Positions 26,573-36,079 of a stretch of DNA of 64,000 nucleotides are shown piece after piece; positions within the stretch are counted from its first letter, which is position 1, and every line of letters begins with the position of its first letter. The translations under genes and the position numbers were made by a program. A model generated the notes under the pieces. The model saw only the letters and a program-made list of their open reading frames with translations. It was not told the DNA's origin and did not search any database. Source of the DNA: Pseudomonas putida (GTDB lineage: Bacteria; Pseudomonadota; Gammaproteobacteria; Pseudomonadales; Pseudomonadaceae); NCBI GenBank assembly GCA_041071465.1, contig CP163498.1, positions 4,482,001 through 4,546,000 on the forward strand, written 5' to 3'.

Positions 26573-27826
26573 ATGATGCACACAACTTGCACGCTGGCCC
26601 GTTCGGCCCTGGCGGTGTCGCTGGCGCTTGGCCTGGGTTTGCCGGCCTGGGCCGAGGAGGGCGGCTTCCTTGAAGATGCCAAGGCCGGGCTGACACTGCG
26701 CAACTACTACTTCAACCGCGACTTCCGCGACGCAGGGGCGGCCAAGAGCAAGGTCGAAGAATGGGCCCAGGGTTTCATTTTCAAGTTCAGCTCTGGCTAC
26801 ACATCGGGGCTGATCGGTGTTGGCCTGGACGGTATCGCCATGTTCGGCGTGAAGCTGGACAGCGGCCGTGGTACCAGCGGCTCCGAACTGCTGCCGGTGC
26901 ACGATGACCGGCGTGCGGCCGGCGACTATGGTCGCGCCGGTCTGGCGGCCAAGCTGCGTATTTGCGCGACCGAACTGAAGGTCGGTGAGCTGTTGCCGGA
27001 TATTCCGCTGCTGCGCTACGACGATGGCCGCCTGCTGCCACAGACGTTCCGCGGGGCAATGCTCGATTCGCGGGAGATCGAAGGCCTGAGCCTGCAGGCC
27101 GGCCAGTATCGCGAGGTGAGCCTGCGCAATTCTTCCGACATGCAGGACCTTTCCGCCTGGGCCGCGCCTGGGGTGACTTCGGATGGTTTCAACTATGTCG
27201 GCGCCGAGTACCGCTTCAACCAGCAGCGCACGCAGATCGGCGCCTGGCATTCGCAACTGGAGGACATTTACCAGCAAAGCTACTTCAACCTGCTGCACAG
27301 CCAGCGGCTGGGGGAGTGGACACTGGCGGCCAACCTTGGCTACTTCATCGACCGGGATGATGGACAGGCGCGCATTGGTGATATCCAGAGCCGCACTGGC
27401 TACGCTTTGCTGTCGGCCTCGCACAGTGGCCATACCCTGTACCTGGGGTTGCAGAAGGTCAGTGGCGACAGCCCGTGGATGTCGGTGTATGGCAGTAGCG
27501 GGCGGACCTTGGGCAACGACATGTTCAACGGCAACTTCAGCAACGCCGACGAGCGCTCGTGGCAAGTGCGCTACGACTACAATTTTGCCGCTATGGGTGT
27601 GCCTGGGTTGCTGGCCATGGTGCGCTACGGGCATGGTGAAAATGCCACCACGGCGGCCGGCAGCAATGGCAAGGAGTGGGAGCGCGATACCGAAGTGAAC
27701 TACACCTTCCAGAGCGGGGCGTTGAAGAACCTCAACATCCGCCTGAACAATGCGACCAACCGGCGCAGCTTTAACAGTGATTTCGACCAGACGCGGCTGA
27801 TTGTCAGCTATCCGCTGACGTTGTAA
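26573..27826 (+). CDS. OprD-family outer-membrane porin
   Basis: A 417-residue protein with a signal peptide ending near LGLGLPAWA. It has the start signature GFLEDAKAGLTLRNYYFNRDF of OprD/OpdK-type substrate-specific porins. The C-terminus ends FDQTRLIVSYPLTL, a typical terminal beta strand. It would let aromatic acids such as vanillate cross the outer membrane. In Pseudomonas the vanillate porin is OpdK; the link here is by position between vanK and vanR. The start at 26573 has AGCGGAGAA upstream; a second Met follows directly. Confidence 0.88.
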   Translation: MMHTTCTLARSALAVSLALGLGLPAWAEEGGFLEDAKAGLTLRNYYFNRDFRDAGAAKSKVEEWAQGFIFKFSSGYTSGLIGVGLDGIAMFGVKLDSGRGTSGSELLPVHDDRRAAGDYGRAGLAAKLRICATELKVGELLPDIPLLRYDDGRLLPQTFRGAMLDSREIEGLSLQAGQYREVSLRNSSDMQDLSAWAAPGVTSDGFNYVGAEYRFNQQRTQIGAWHSQLEDIYQQSYFNLLHSQRLGEWTLAANLGYFIDRDDGQARIGDIQSRTGYALLSASHSGHTLYLGLQKVSGDSPWMSVYGSSGRTLGNDMFNGNFSNADERSWQVRYDYNFAAMGVPGLLAMVRYGHGENATTAAGSNGKEWERDTEVNYTFQSGALKNLNIRLNNATNRRSFNSDFDQTRLIVSYPLTL

Positions 27827-27915
27827 ACGCCGCGACTTAATCGTTGGCTGGCCTGCCGGCGATGTGGGCTAACAGGCCACCAACAACCCCTCACCTTGCG
27901 CTAAGATGCCCGCTC

Positions 27916-28650
27916 ATGTCCCTGGAAGTAGCCTGGATGAGCAAGCCCGGTCAAATGGTGCTGGTCGCGTTGCGCAAGATGATCGCCTCGGGCGAGCTGG
28001 CGGCCGGCGAGCGCTTGATGGAAGTCCCCACCGCCGAGCTGTTCGGCGTTTCTCGCATGCCGGTGCGCATGGCGTTTCGTACCCTTGAGCAGGAAGGCTT
28101 GCTGGTGCGTTTTGGCGGCCGGGGCTTTCAGGTGCGCTCAGTCAGTGCCGATGACATCGCCGGTGCGGTCGAGGTGCGCGGCGTACTGGAGGGGCTGGCC
28201 GCGCGCCAGGCTGCAGAGCGTGGTTTGTCGGTGCAAGCACGCGCGGCGCTGCAGCAGTGCCTGGTCGATGGCGACCAGCTGTTCGACAAGGGCTTCGTGA
28301 CTGAAGAAGACCTGCAGGCTTACCACGACCTGAACATGCGCTTTCACCAGGTGATCATCGAAGCCAGCCACAACCCGGCCATTGCCGATGCCCTGGCGCG
28401 CAACGACCACCTGCCGTTCGCCTCGGTCACCGCGCTGGCGGTGGACCGCCATGACCTGGCCCGCGAATACCGGCGCTTCAATTTTGCTCACATGCAGCAT
28501 CACGCGGTGTTCGATGCCCTGACCAACCGCCAGGGTGCCCGCGCCGAAGCGATCATGCGCGAGCACGCCAATGCCACCTTGCGCTACGCCGAGACCTTTG
28601 GCGGGGCGACGGCAGACGCAGGCATGAAGGTTATCCTGCCCTCGGCGTAA
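27916..28650 (+). CDS. vanR: GntR/FCD-family vanillate regulator VanR
   Basis: A 244-residue regulator. The winged helix has RKMIASGELAAGERLMEVPTAELFGVSRMPVR, summarised as the GntR pattern at residues 15-50. The FCD domain has the metal-ligand pattern LNMRFHQVIIEASHN. It converges on vanB, with 6 bp between the stops. The start could be 27916 or 27937 (MSKPGQM). VanR repressors release DNA when vanillate binds. The four GGATCC palindromes flanking this block are the likely targets. Confidence 0.9.
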   Translation: MSLEVAWMSKPGQMVLVALRKMIASGELAAGERLMEVPTAELFGVSRMPVRMAFRTLEQEGLLVRFGGRGFQVRSVSADDIAGAVEVRGVLEGLAARQAAERGLSVQARAALQQCLVDGDQLFDKGFVTEEDLQAYHDLNMRFHQVIIEASHNPAIADALARNDHLPFASVTALAVDRHDLAREYRRFNFAHMQHHAVFDALTNRQGARAEAIMREHANATLRYAETFGGATADAGMKVILPSA

Positions 28651-28656
28651 ACCGGT

Positions 28657-29607
28657 TCAGATATCCAGCACCAGCAGCGGCGTTTTCGAGCGCGAGCAGC
28701 AGGGCGTGAACTGATCGTTCAGCGCCTGCTCCTCTTCGGTAAGGAACATGTCGCGGTGGTCCGGCGTACCCTGCAGCACGCGCGTCAGGCAGGTGCCGCA
28801 GATACCCTGTTCGCACGACATGGCAATCTCGATACCGTGCTGTTCCAGCACCTGCACCACGGTCTGGTCGGCCGGCACCTCGAACACCTGCCCCGTGCTG
28901 CCCACCTGCACCGAGAAGCTACCGTCGTTGCTGGCATCCACCGGCGCTGCGGCAAAATACTCGCGGTGCAGGTTGGCCTCCTGCCAGCCCAGTCCCTTGG
29001 CGCTGTCCAGCACATGCTGCATGAACCCGCCGGGCCCGCAGACATACAGGTGCGCATCCTCTTGCGGGTTGCCCAGCACCCGGGCGATATCCAGTGCGGT
29101 TTCCGGTTGCTCGTCAAAGTGTACGAACAGGCGGTCGGCGAACGGCGCGTTGCGAATGCGTTCGACAAAGGCCGCACGCTCGCTGGAGCGGGCGCAGTAG
29201 TGCAGCTCGAAGTCATGGCCGCTGTGGGACAGCTGCTCGGCCATGCACAGAATCGGGGTAATGCCGATGCCACCGGCAAACAGCAGGCTGCGCTGCGCCC
29301 CCTCGGCCAGCGGGAACAGGTTGCGCGGCGCGCTGATGCGCAGCCGTGCGCCGGCCTGCACTTGCTCGTGCAGGCTGCGTGAGCCTCCCCGCGAAGCCGG
29401 GTCGTTGAGCACGCCAATCAGGTAACGGTGGCGCTCCTCGGGGTGGTTGCACAGCGAATACTGGCGCACCAACCCATCGGGCAAATGCACGTCGATATGC
29501 GCGCCAGCGCTGAACGCCGGCAGCAAGCTGCCATCCGCTGCCGCCAGCTCGAAGCTGCAAATACCTTGCGCTTCGTCGTTACGGGACACCACTACGGCAT
29601 CGATCAT
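28657..29607 (-). CDS. vanB: Vanillate O-demethylase reductase subunit
   Basis: A 316-residue class IA oxygenase reductase. The FMN domain has HLPDGLVRQYSLCN, the NAD domain has FAGGIGITPILCMAEQL and LYVCGPGGFM, and the C-terminal plant-type 2Fe-2S ferredoxin has CEQGICGTC with a distal Cys in TPCCSRSK. It passes electrons from NADH to VanA. It lies 12 bp after vanA with ribosome site TGAGGA, so vanAB is one operon. Confidence 0.95.
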   Translation of the reverse strand: MIDAVVVSRNDEAQGICSFELAAADGSLLPAFSAGAHIDVHLPDGLVRQYSLCNHPEERHRYLIGVLNDPASRGGSRSLHEQVQAGARLRISAPRNLFPLAEGAQRSLLFAGGIGITPILCMAEQLSHSGHDFELHYCARSSERAAFVERIRNAPFADRLFVHFDEQPETALDIARVLGNPQEDAHLYVCGPGGFMQHVLDSAKGLGWQEANLHREYFAAAPVDASNDGSFSVQVGSTGQVFEVPADQTVVQVLEQHGIEIAMSCEQGICGTCLTRVLQGTPDHRDMFLTEEEQALNDQFTPCCSRSKTPLLVLDI

Positions 29608-29619
29608 GTCGGCTGTTCC

Positions 29620-30687
29620 TCAGGCAGGGGTGGCGCTGGTAGCGATCAGTTGCGGTTGTGACGCACGCTCTTTGGCGATGATGCGCTCCAGCACCTTGCG
29701 CGACTGCACGCCGCCAGCATCGATGTTCAGCTTCAGCAGGTTGCGCTCGGGGTGGGCCAGCAGGTTCTGCTGCTGGCGTTCGAGCATCTCCAGGTCTTCG
29801 CTGAAAATCTTGCCTTGGCCTTCGCGGATGTTGTCGGTCAGGGTTTGGTCATGCGCGGCGAAGTTGCGTGCCATGCCCCAGAAGTACCAAATCGATGTGT
29901 CGGTCTCTGGCGTGATGAAATCCACCACGATGCTCGACGCCTTGTGCTGCGCCTCGGCGTGGTAGCCACCCTTGCCGGCATGCGCCACACCCACTTCGAT
30001 CAGCACATGGCTAGGCGGGGTGAAGCGGCAGATCTGCCAACGGTCCACCGGTACATCATCGGCCAGGCCGTTGCCACGCAGGGCCATGCGCCAGAAGGGC
30101 GGGGCCATGATGTTTTCCATGTGCCGGGCGGTGACCACTTCGTCGCCGGTGACGGTGGTGACTGGCGGGGCCTCGTCGATTTCCTTCTGGCCGATGCTGG
30201 AGGCATGCACGTAGGTTTCGTGGGTGAGGTCCATCAGGTTGTCGATCATCAGGCGGTAGTCGCAACCGATGTGGAACAGCCCGCCACCGTAGGCCCATTC
30301 ATCATTCACCGCCCATTCAAGGTGCGGAATCAGCGCCGGGTCGGCCTGCGCCTGGTCGCCTGGCCATACCCAGACAAAGCCATAGCGCTCGACTGCAGCG
30401 AAAGTCTTGTTGCAGGGAAAGCCCCGTACCCGCTGGCCGGGCATCGACACGGTCTTGCCATCGCAGCCCATGACCAGGCCGTGGTAGCCGCATACCAGGT
30501 TGCCGTCCTCGACATAGCCAAGCGACAACGGCGCACCACGGTGCGGGCAGAAATCCTCGACGGCGGCTACACGGTTCTCGTGGCCACGGTAGAACACGAT
30601 TTTTTCCCCGCAGATCCGCCGGCCCAAGGGCTTGGTGGCGATCTCGTCGGGGGTGCAGGCAACGTACCAGGTGTTTTTGGGGTACAT
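29620..30687 (-). CDS. vanA: Vanillate O-demethylase oxygenase subunit
   Basis: A 355-residue Rieske oxygenase that converts vanillate to protocatechuate and formaldehyde. Rieske 2Fe-2S ligands are Cys47 and His49 (CPHRG) and Cys66 and His69 (CGYHG). The mononuclear iron site is in DNLMDLTHETYVHASS. The ATG at 30687 follows GGAGAGCC. It is first in vanAB, with two GGATCC palindromes in the 214-bp upstream gap shared with the divergent ABC gene. Confidence 0.96.
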   Translation of the reverse strand: MYPKNTWYVACTPDEIATKPLGRRICGEKIVFYRGHENRVAAVEDFCPHRGAPLSLGYVEDGNLVCGYHGLVMGCDGKTVSMPGQRVRGFPCNKTFAAVERYGFVWVWPGDQAQADPALIPHLEWAVNDEWAYGGGLFHIGCDYRLMIDNLMDLTHETYVHASSIGQKEIDEAPPVTTVTGDEVVTARHMENIMAPPFWRMALRGNGLADDVPVDRWQICRFTPPSHVLIEVGVAHAGKGGYHAEAQHKASSIVVDFITPETDTSIWYFWGMARNFAAHDQTLTDNIREGQGKIFSEDLEMLERQQQNLLAHPERNLLKLNIDAGGVQSRKVLERIIAKERASQPQLIATSATPA

Positions 30688-30716
30688 GGGAGGCTCTCCG
30701 GGGTTTTGTTTTTATT

Positions 30717-30730
30717 TAATGGATCCATTA
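30717..30730. promoter_or_regulatory. Candidate VanR operator proximal to vanA
   Basis: A perfect 14-bp palindrome TAATGGATCCATTA, 30 bp upstream of the vanA ATG. This position fits repression of the vanAB promoter. Confidence 0.75.
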
Positions 30731-30804
30731 GAGCCGTTAAAGAAAATCACGGTCAATCTATATTGTGTGTTTATGGTAGGTTTTGTGCGATTATCGGATC
30801 TCTG

Positions 30805-30812
30805 TGGATCCA
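30805..30812. promoter_or_regulatory. Second candidate VanR operator upstream of vanA
   Basis: The TGGATCCA core is 85 bp from the first site, in context CTGTGGATCCATTG. It resembles the distal vanK site. Confidence 0.65.
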
Positions 30813-30901
30813 TTGTCGGCTAGCGATGAGAATCGCAATACGCCTCTGCGACCACGTACCTGCTATTACTTAGCAGACACATCACACACCAAGGCCCCTC
30901 G

Positions 30902-31567
30902 ATGCTCGCCATCGAAAACCTTCACAAATCATTCCCCACTCCCCAAGGCCCGCTCCCGGTTCTGCAGGGCGTCGATCTGCGCCTGGCACGCGGCAGCAGC
31001 CTGGCACTGATGGGCGAGTCGGGCAGCGGCAAGAGCACCTTGCTGCACCTGGTGGCTGGCCTGGACCGGGCCGACAGCGGCCGCATCCTGATCGACGACG
31101 TTGCGCTCGACGGCCGTTCGGAAGCGTCTCTGGCACAGTGGCGGCGTGAGGGGATTGGCCTGGTGTTCCAGCAATACAACCTGATCAGCAGCCTGGACGT
31201 CGGCCTGAACCTGACCTTCCAGGCTCGCCTGGCCGGGCGGTATGACCCGCATTGGGCGGCTTACCTGGCGCAACGTCTGGGCCTGGCGGGCCTGCTTGCG
31301 CGTTACCCGGAACACTTGTCGGGCGGCCAGCAGCAGCGGGTCGCCATCGGCCGCGCGCTGGCCGGGCGACCGGCATGGCTGCTAGCCGACGAACCCACCG
31401 GCAGCCTGGATGAGGCCAGCAGCGACGAGGTGCTGAACCTGTTGCTGCAGTTGGTTGCCGAAGCCGGCAGCGGTGTGTTGATGGTGACTCACAGCCCACG
31501 GTTGGCGGCGCGTTTGCAGCAGCGCTGCTACCTGCAGGCCGGCTGCGTGCGGCACGAGCAGGGCTGA
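30902..31567 (+). CDS. LolD/MacB-type ABC transporter ATPase
   Basis: A 221-residue ATP-binding subunit. Walker A is GESGSGKST, the signature is LSGGQQQR, and Walker B is WLLADEPTGSLDE. The SLDEASSDEV tail after Walker B marks the MacB/LolD/FtsE-like subfamily that works with FtsX-type permeases. Such systems usually do mechanotransmission or lipoprotein handling rather than import. The stop overlaps the permease start (TGATGA). With the next two genes it resembles the AttE-F/G-H transporter arrangement. Confidence 0.92.
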   Translation: MLAIENLHKSFPTPQGPLPVLQGVDLRLARGSSLALMGESGSGKSTLLHLVAGLDRADSGRILIDDVALDGRSEASLAQWRREGIGLVFQQYNLISSLDVGLNLTFQARLAGRYDPHWAAYLAQRLGLAGLLARYPEHLSGGQQQRVAIGRALAGRPAWLLADEPTGSLDEASSDEVLNLLLQLVAEAGSGVLMVTHSPRLAARLQQRCYLQAGCVRHEQG

Positions 31568-34029
31568 TGAGGCTGTTGTCGCTGGCATTGATGGCGTTGC
31601 TCAGCCATTGGCGGCGCCACCGCGTGCAGTGCTTGAGTATCTTCACTGGCCTGTGGCTGGCCACGGCGTTGTGGACCGGGGTGCAGGCGCTGAACAGCCA
31701 GGCACGCAGTGACTATGCTCGGGCCAGCGCGGTTTTGGCCGGGCCGTTGCAGGCGCAATTGCTGCCGCGCACTGGCGAGCGCTTCGACCAGGGTTTGTAC
31801 GTGCAACTGCGCAGGCTGGGCTGGGCGGTATCACCGGTGCTGGAAGGGCGCTTGCGCCTGCCGGGCGAGCCGGCGCGCAGCGTGCGGCTGATTGGCATCG
31901 AGCCATTGAGCCTGTCGCCGGCCAGCAGCATTGCCGGTGTACAACTGCAGGCATTCGACCTGCAGGCTTTTATCGGCACGCCCGGGCAAGCCTGGGTTGG
32001 GCCAGACACCTTGCGTCAGTTGAGCGCAAACCCCGCGCAGCGGGCCCGCGACAGCGAAGGGCAGTTGCTGCCGCCTTTGGTTTTGCAGCCCGCGTTGGCG
32101 CCTGGGGTGATGGTGGTGGACATCGGCCACGCGCAGGCGTTGCTGCATGCATCTGGGCAGTTGTCACGCCTGCTGCTGGCCGGGGCACCTGGGCCATTGC
32201 CGGCAGATATCGCCCCCTTCCTCGAACTTCAAACACAGCAGGACGATGGCGGTTTGCAGCGCCTGACCGACAGTTTCCACCTCAACCTGACTGCGCTCGG
32301 CCTGCTGGCGTTCATCGTCGGCTTGTTCATCGCCCACGCCGCCATCGGTCTGGCGCTGGAACAGCGGCGTGGGCTGATCCGCAACTTGCGCGCCAGCGGC
32401 ATCAGCCTGAAGACCCTGCTGTATGCACTGTTGCTGGAGTTGGGCCTGTTCGCGGTGCTGGGCGGGCTTGCCGGGGTGGCCAGTGGTTATGCCTTGGCCG
32501 CGTGGCTGCTGCCCGATGTGGCCGCCAGTTTGCGCGGCCTGTATGGCGCACAGGTGGCGGGTACGCTGAGCCTGCCCGCGTGGTGGTGGCTGCTGGGCGT
32601 GCTGGTGAGTGTATTCGGGGCATTGCTGGCAGGGCTGGGCAGCGTCATGCGTGCGGCCCGATTGCCGTTGCTGGCGCTGGCGCAACCTCAAGCCTGGCGG
32701 CTGGCGCAGGGGCCATGGCTGAGGCGTCAGGCATTGATCGCGGGCTTGCTGCTGTTGCTGGCCTTGGGCTGTGGCGTGTTCGGAGCCAGCCTGCCCAGCG
32801 CGTTCGCCATGCTGGCGGGGTTGCTGCTGGCGGCAGCGCTGCTGTTACCGGGCATGCTCGACCGGGTGCTGGCCTGGCTGGCGCGCCGCTGCCAGCGGCC
32901 ATTGGCGCAATGGTTCGTTGCCGACAGCCGCCAGCAACTGCCGGCCCTGAGCCTGGCGTTGATGGCCCTTTTGCTGGCGCTGGCTGCCAGTGTTGGCGTG
33001 GGCAGCATGACCGAGGGTTTCCGCAAGACGTTTGTCGGTTGGCTTGGCCAGCGCCTGTCCGCCGACCTGTATGTCACCCCACGCGATACAGCCCAAGGCC
33101 TGCAGATAGTCGAGTGGCTTGAGCAGCAGCCTGCGGCCAGTGTGGTGCTGCCCGGCTGGCGCGTGGACATTCAACTACAAGGTTGGCCGGTACAAGTGCA
33201 GGGCATTGTCGATCACTCCGTTTATCGAACGCGCTGGCCACTATTGGAACAGCAGCCACATGCCTGGCAGCGACTGGCCCGCGGGCAGGCTGTAATGCTC
33301 AGCGAACAGTTGGCCAGGCGGTTGAAACTGCAACTGGGCGATAACCTCAAGCTGCCTGCGAACACGTCGCCGGCCTTGCCTGTTGTGGGGATCTATGCCG
33401 ATTACGGCAACCCCAAGGGGCATGTCCTGGTCAATGCCGGCTGGTTGCGCGAAAACTGGCCACAGGCAACCCTGACCGGCTTGAGCGTCGACTTGGCCGC
33501 TGAACGGGTGCCGGCGCTCAAGGTCGCTCTGCAACGGCATTTTGCCCTCGACGACAGCCGCGTGGTCGAGCAGGCGCGCCTGAAGCGCTGGTCGACCGAC
33601 GTGTTCAACCGCACCTTTGCCGCCACCGCTGCCCTCAACAGCCTCACCCTTGGCGTGGCTGGCGTGGCGTTGTTCATCAACCTGTTGACCCTGGGCCAGT
33701 CCCGGCTGGGCCAGCTGGCACCGCTATGGGCGCTGGGTGTGCGGCGTATGCAACTGGTCTGGCTGAGCCTTGGCCAGACACTCATGCTGAGCAGCCTCAC
33801 CGTGTTGATGGCGATCCCGCTGGGGTTGCTGCTGGCCTGGTGCCTGGTCGCGGTGGTCAATGTTCAGGCGTTTGGCTGGCGCCTGCCGCTCTATGTCTTT
33901 CCCGTGCAGTTGCTGCAGTTGGCCATGTTGGGGTTGTTCACCAGCCTGCTGGCCAGCGCCTGGCCGCTGTGGCAGCTGGCGCGCCGCCAGCCGCGCGAAC
34001 TGTTGAGGCCATTTGCCGATGAAGCGTAA
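31567..34029 (+). CDS. FtsX-domain ABC transporter permease
   Basis: An 820-residue membrane protein with two FtsX-like halves. An N-terminal anchor (SIFTGLWLATALWTGVQAL) is followed by a periplasmic domain. A first helix cluster lies near residues 240-410, a second periplasmic domain spans about 480-690, and the final helices end RQPRELLRPF. In some relatives the two halves are separate permeases (AttF and AttG), so this is the fused form. It overlaps the ATPase and the lipoprotein gene. The substrate is unknown. Confidence 0.9.
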   Translation: MRLLSLALMALLSHWRRHRVQCLSIFTGLWLATALWTGVQALNSQARSDYARASAVLAGPLQAQLLPRTGERFDQGLYVQLRRLGWAVSPVLEGRLRLPGEPARSVRLIGIEPLSLSPASSIAGVQLQAFDLQAFIGTPGQAWVGPDTLRQLSANPAQRARDSEGQLLPPLVLQPALAPGVMVVDIGHAQALLHASGQLSRLLLAGAPGPLPADIAPFLELQTQQDDGGLQRLTDSFHLNLTALGLLAFIVGLFIAHAAIGLALEQRRGLIRNLRASGISLKTLLYALLLELGLFAVLGGLAGVASGYALAAWLLPDVAASLRGLYGAQVAGTLSLPAWWWLLGVLVSVFGALLAGLGSVMRAARLPLLALAQPQAWRLAQGPWLRRQALIAGLLLLLALGCGVFGASLPSAFAMLAGLLLAAALLLPGMLDRVLAWLARRCQRPLAQWFVADSRQQLPALSLALMALLLALAASVGVGSMTEGFRKTFVGWLGQRLSADLYVTPRDTAQGLQIVEWLEQQPAASVVLPGWRVDIQLQGWPVQVQGIVDHSVYRTRWPLLEQQPHAWQRLARGQAVMLSEQLARRLKLQLGDNLKLPANTSPALPVVGIYADYGNPKGHVLVNAGWLRENWPQATLTGLSVDLAAERVPALKVALQRHFALDDSRVVEQARLKRWSTDVFNRTFAATAALNSLTLGVAGVALFINLLTLGQSRLGQLAPLWALGVRRMQLVWLSLGQTLMLSSLTVLMAIPLGLLLAWCLVAVVNVQAFGWRLPLYVFPVQLLQLAMLGLFTSLLASAWPLWQLARRQPRELLRPFADEA

Positions 34030-35073
34030 TGCGTGGCTGTTGCTCAGCGTGTTGTTGTGCGGCTGTGATCAACCAGCACCACAGAGTTATGCCGGGCTTG
34101 GGCAGCAGGCCGGCGAATTCAGCCAGGTGACCCGCGACCATCGGCTGGCATTTCCACAGGACCACGGTCCACACGATGGTTTTCGTATCGAGTGGTGGTA
34201 TGTCACCGCCAACCTGAAGGACGCCCAAGGCCGTGACTGGGGCGCCCAGTGGACGCTGTTCCGCTCGGCCCTGCGCCCAGGCCCGGAGACCACCGACTGG
34301 AACAGCCCGAACCTGTGGATGGGGCACGCGGCCTTGACCGGTCCGGGCGGCCACCAGTCTGGCGAAACCCTGGCGCGCGGCGGTATCGGCCAGGCCGGAG
34401 TGCAGGCTCAGCCGTTCCGAGCGTGGATCGATGACTGGTCGTTGCAGGGCAGGGGCAGTATAGAAAACCTGCGGATGGTCGCCGGTGGCGATGGTTTTCG
34501 CTATGACTTGCAGTTGCACAGCGATCACCCTCTGGTGCTGCACGGGGAGCAAGGTTACAGCGAGAAATCTGGCAAGGGGCAGGCTTCGTACTATTACAGC
34601 CAGCCTTTCTACCAAGTGCAGGGGCACATTCAGCGTGGCAGCCAGTGCATCGCGGTCACTGGGCAGGCCTGGCTGGACCGGGAATGGAGCAGCCAACCGC
34701 TGGCGTCAGGGCAAACGGGCTGGGACTGGTTTTCGCTGCACCTGGACAGTGGTGCCAAGCTGATGCTGTTTCAGGTACGCGAGGCGCGGGGGACGCGTAC
34801 CGCGCTGGGACCTGGGTTGGGCCGCAGGGTGAGGTGGTGGCGCTGGACGCAGCGCAGATTCAGCTGCAGGCGCAAGCCTGGTCTGCGCAGAAAAACGGCA
34901 AAAAGGTGCCGACACGGTGGCGGGTGCAGGTGCCTGGGCATGGAGTGGATGTGCAGGTTGATGCCGTGGAGCCGCAGGCATGGATGCAGACGCGATTCCC
35001 TTACTGGGAAGGGCCGGTGCGGTTGAGCGGGAGCGCGGGTGGGCGCGGGTATCTGGAGATGACTGGATATTAG
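34019..35073 (+). pseudogene. CrtC/AttH-like lipocalin-domain lipoprotein, interrupted by one apparent frameshift
   Basis: The N-terminus MKRNAWLLLSVLLCGC carries a lipobox (LCGC), so it is an outer- or inner-membrane lipoprotein. The AttH/CrtC N-terminal domain follows with FRIEWWYVTANL and a C-terminal PYWEGPVRLSG in the next frame. Adding one G to the run at 34788-34792 joins the frames into 351 residues ending at 35073. As printed, the first frame runs on to 35026 with arginine-rich nonsense. It overlaps the permease by 11 bp. Its role is unknown; it probably functions with the ABC transporter at the envelope. Confidence 0.85.
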
Positions 35074-35098
35074 TCAGTCTGGTCATGACGCGGTCCCT

Positions 35099-35215
35099 TG
35101 TAGGAGCGGCCTTGTGTCGCGATAGGGCCGCAAAGCGGCCCCAACAATGTTGGGGCGATTCGAAGATCCTGGGGGTGCTTCGCACCCCGATCGCGACACA
35201 AGGCCGCTCCTACAA
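35099..35215. repeat. Inverted pair of REP elements
   Basis: The left unit starts TTGTAGGAGCGGCCTTGTG and the right unit ends CCGCTCCTACAA. The internal hairpins are GGCCGCAAAGCGGCC and GGGGTGCTTCGCACCCC. It separates the convergent lipoprotein and enoyl-CoA isomerase-like genes. Confidence 0.9.
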
Positions 35216-35233
35216 GGGGCCACGCCAGCCTGT

Positions 35234-35980
35234 TCAATCCTTGATGAGTGCGCGCAGCACAGCTCGTGCATCTTCGCTGCGCAAGCACTCGATGAACAAC
35301 CGGCTTTCCCGCGCCACTGTGTCTTCAAGCTCCGCTCGCTGGCTGTCCTTGAGCAACCGCTTGCTGATGCGCAATGCCGCCTGCGGATAGCCTTGCAGCT
35401 GCCGCGCCAGGGTGCGGGCAGCCGCCAGGCACTGCGCGCCGTCTTCATGCAGTTCATTGGCCAGCCCCCAGGCCACCATCTGTTCGCCATCGAGCAACGC
35501 GTTGGCCAGCAGCAAGCGCGCCGCACGGGCCTGGCCAAGCAAACGCGGCAGCAACAGGCTGGAGCCGAACTCCGGGCACACACCCAATGGCGCGAAGGGC
35601 ATGCGCAGTTTGGTCGAGCGGCTGACCAGCACCTGGTCGCAATGCAGCAACAGGGTGGCCCCGATGCCGATCGCCGCGCCACTGACCGCTGCGATCAGCG
35701 GCTTGTCCAGCCCCATGACTACCCGCATCAGGCGGAACACCGGGCTGTCCAGGTCGCTGGGCGGGTTGTCGAGGAAGTCGCGCAGGTCGTTGCCAGCGCT
35801 GAAGCAGTGCGGCCCACCGGTGATGATGATGGCGTCGACATCAGGGTTTTCACCCGCCGCCAGCAGCAGGTCGCCCAGCTGTTGGTACATGGCGGTGTTC
35901 AGGGCATTGAGCTTGTCGGGGCGGTTGAAGGCCAGGGTCAGCAGCCCTTGGTCCAGGTCGCGTGTGATCAGGTCGTTCAT
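35234..35980 (-). CDS. Enoyl-CoA hydratase/isomerase family protein
   Basis: A 248-residue crotonase-fold protein. The oxyanion-hole segment HCFSAGNDLRDF and the AAVSGAAIGIGATLLLHCD stretch are clear. The first hydratase Glu (usually in GGGCEL) is replaced, while CPEFGSSLLLPR keeps the Glu of the second position. That pattern fits delta3,delta2-enoyl-CoA isomerases better than hydratases. The start at 35980 gives the usual N-terminus. It is divergent from the TetR gene at 36080, its likely regulator. The substrate is unknown. Confidence 0.85.
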   Translation of the reverse strand: MNDLITRDLDQGLLTLAFNRPDKLNALNTAMYQQLGDLLLAAGENPDVDAIIITGGPHCFSAGNDLRDFLDNPPSDLDSPVFRLMRVVMGLDKPLIAAVSGAAIGIGATLLLHCDQVLVSRSTKLRMPFAPLGVCPEFGSSLLLPRLLGQARAARLLLANALLDGEQMVAWGLANELHEDGAQCLAAARTLARQLQGYPQAALRISKRLLKDSQRAELEDTVARESRLFIECLRSEDARAVLRALIKD

Positions 35981-36079
35981 GGCAGCCGCTTTTATTGTTG
36001 TGGGCAGGTGCAAGGGTTTATCACGCTGTCCGGCTTGTTGTACAGTCGTTCAGTCCAGCCCCTAACCCGAGACCCACCG

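Noticed and set aside
34796..35026. An unusual Arg/Trp/Cys-rich C-terminus of the lipoprotein
   Set aside because: It is the out-of-frame reading after the G-run deletion; the correct frame gives a standard AttH-type ending.
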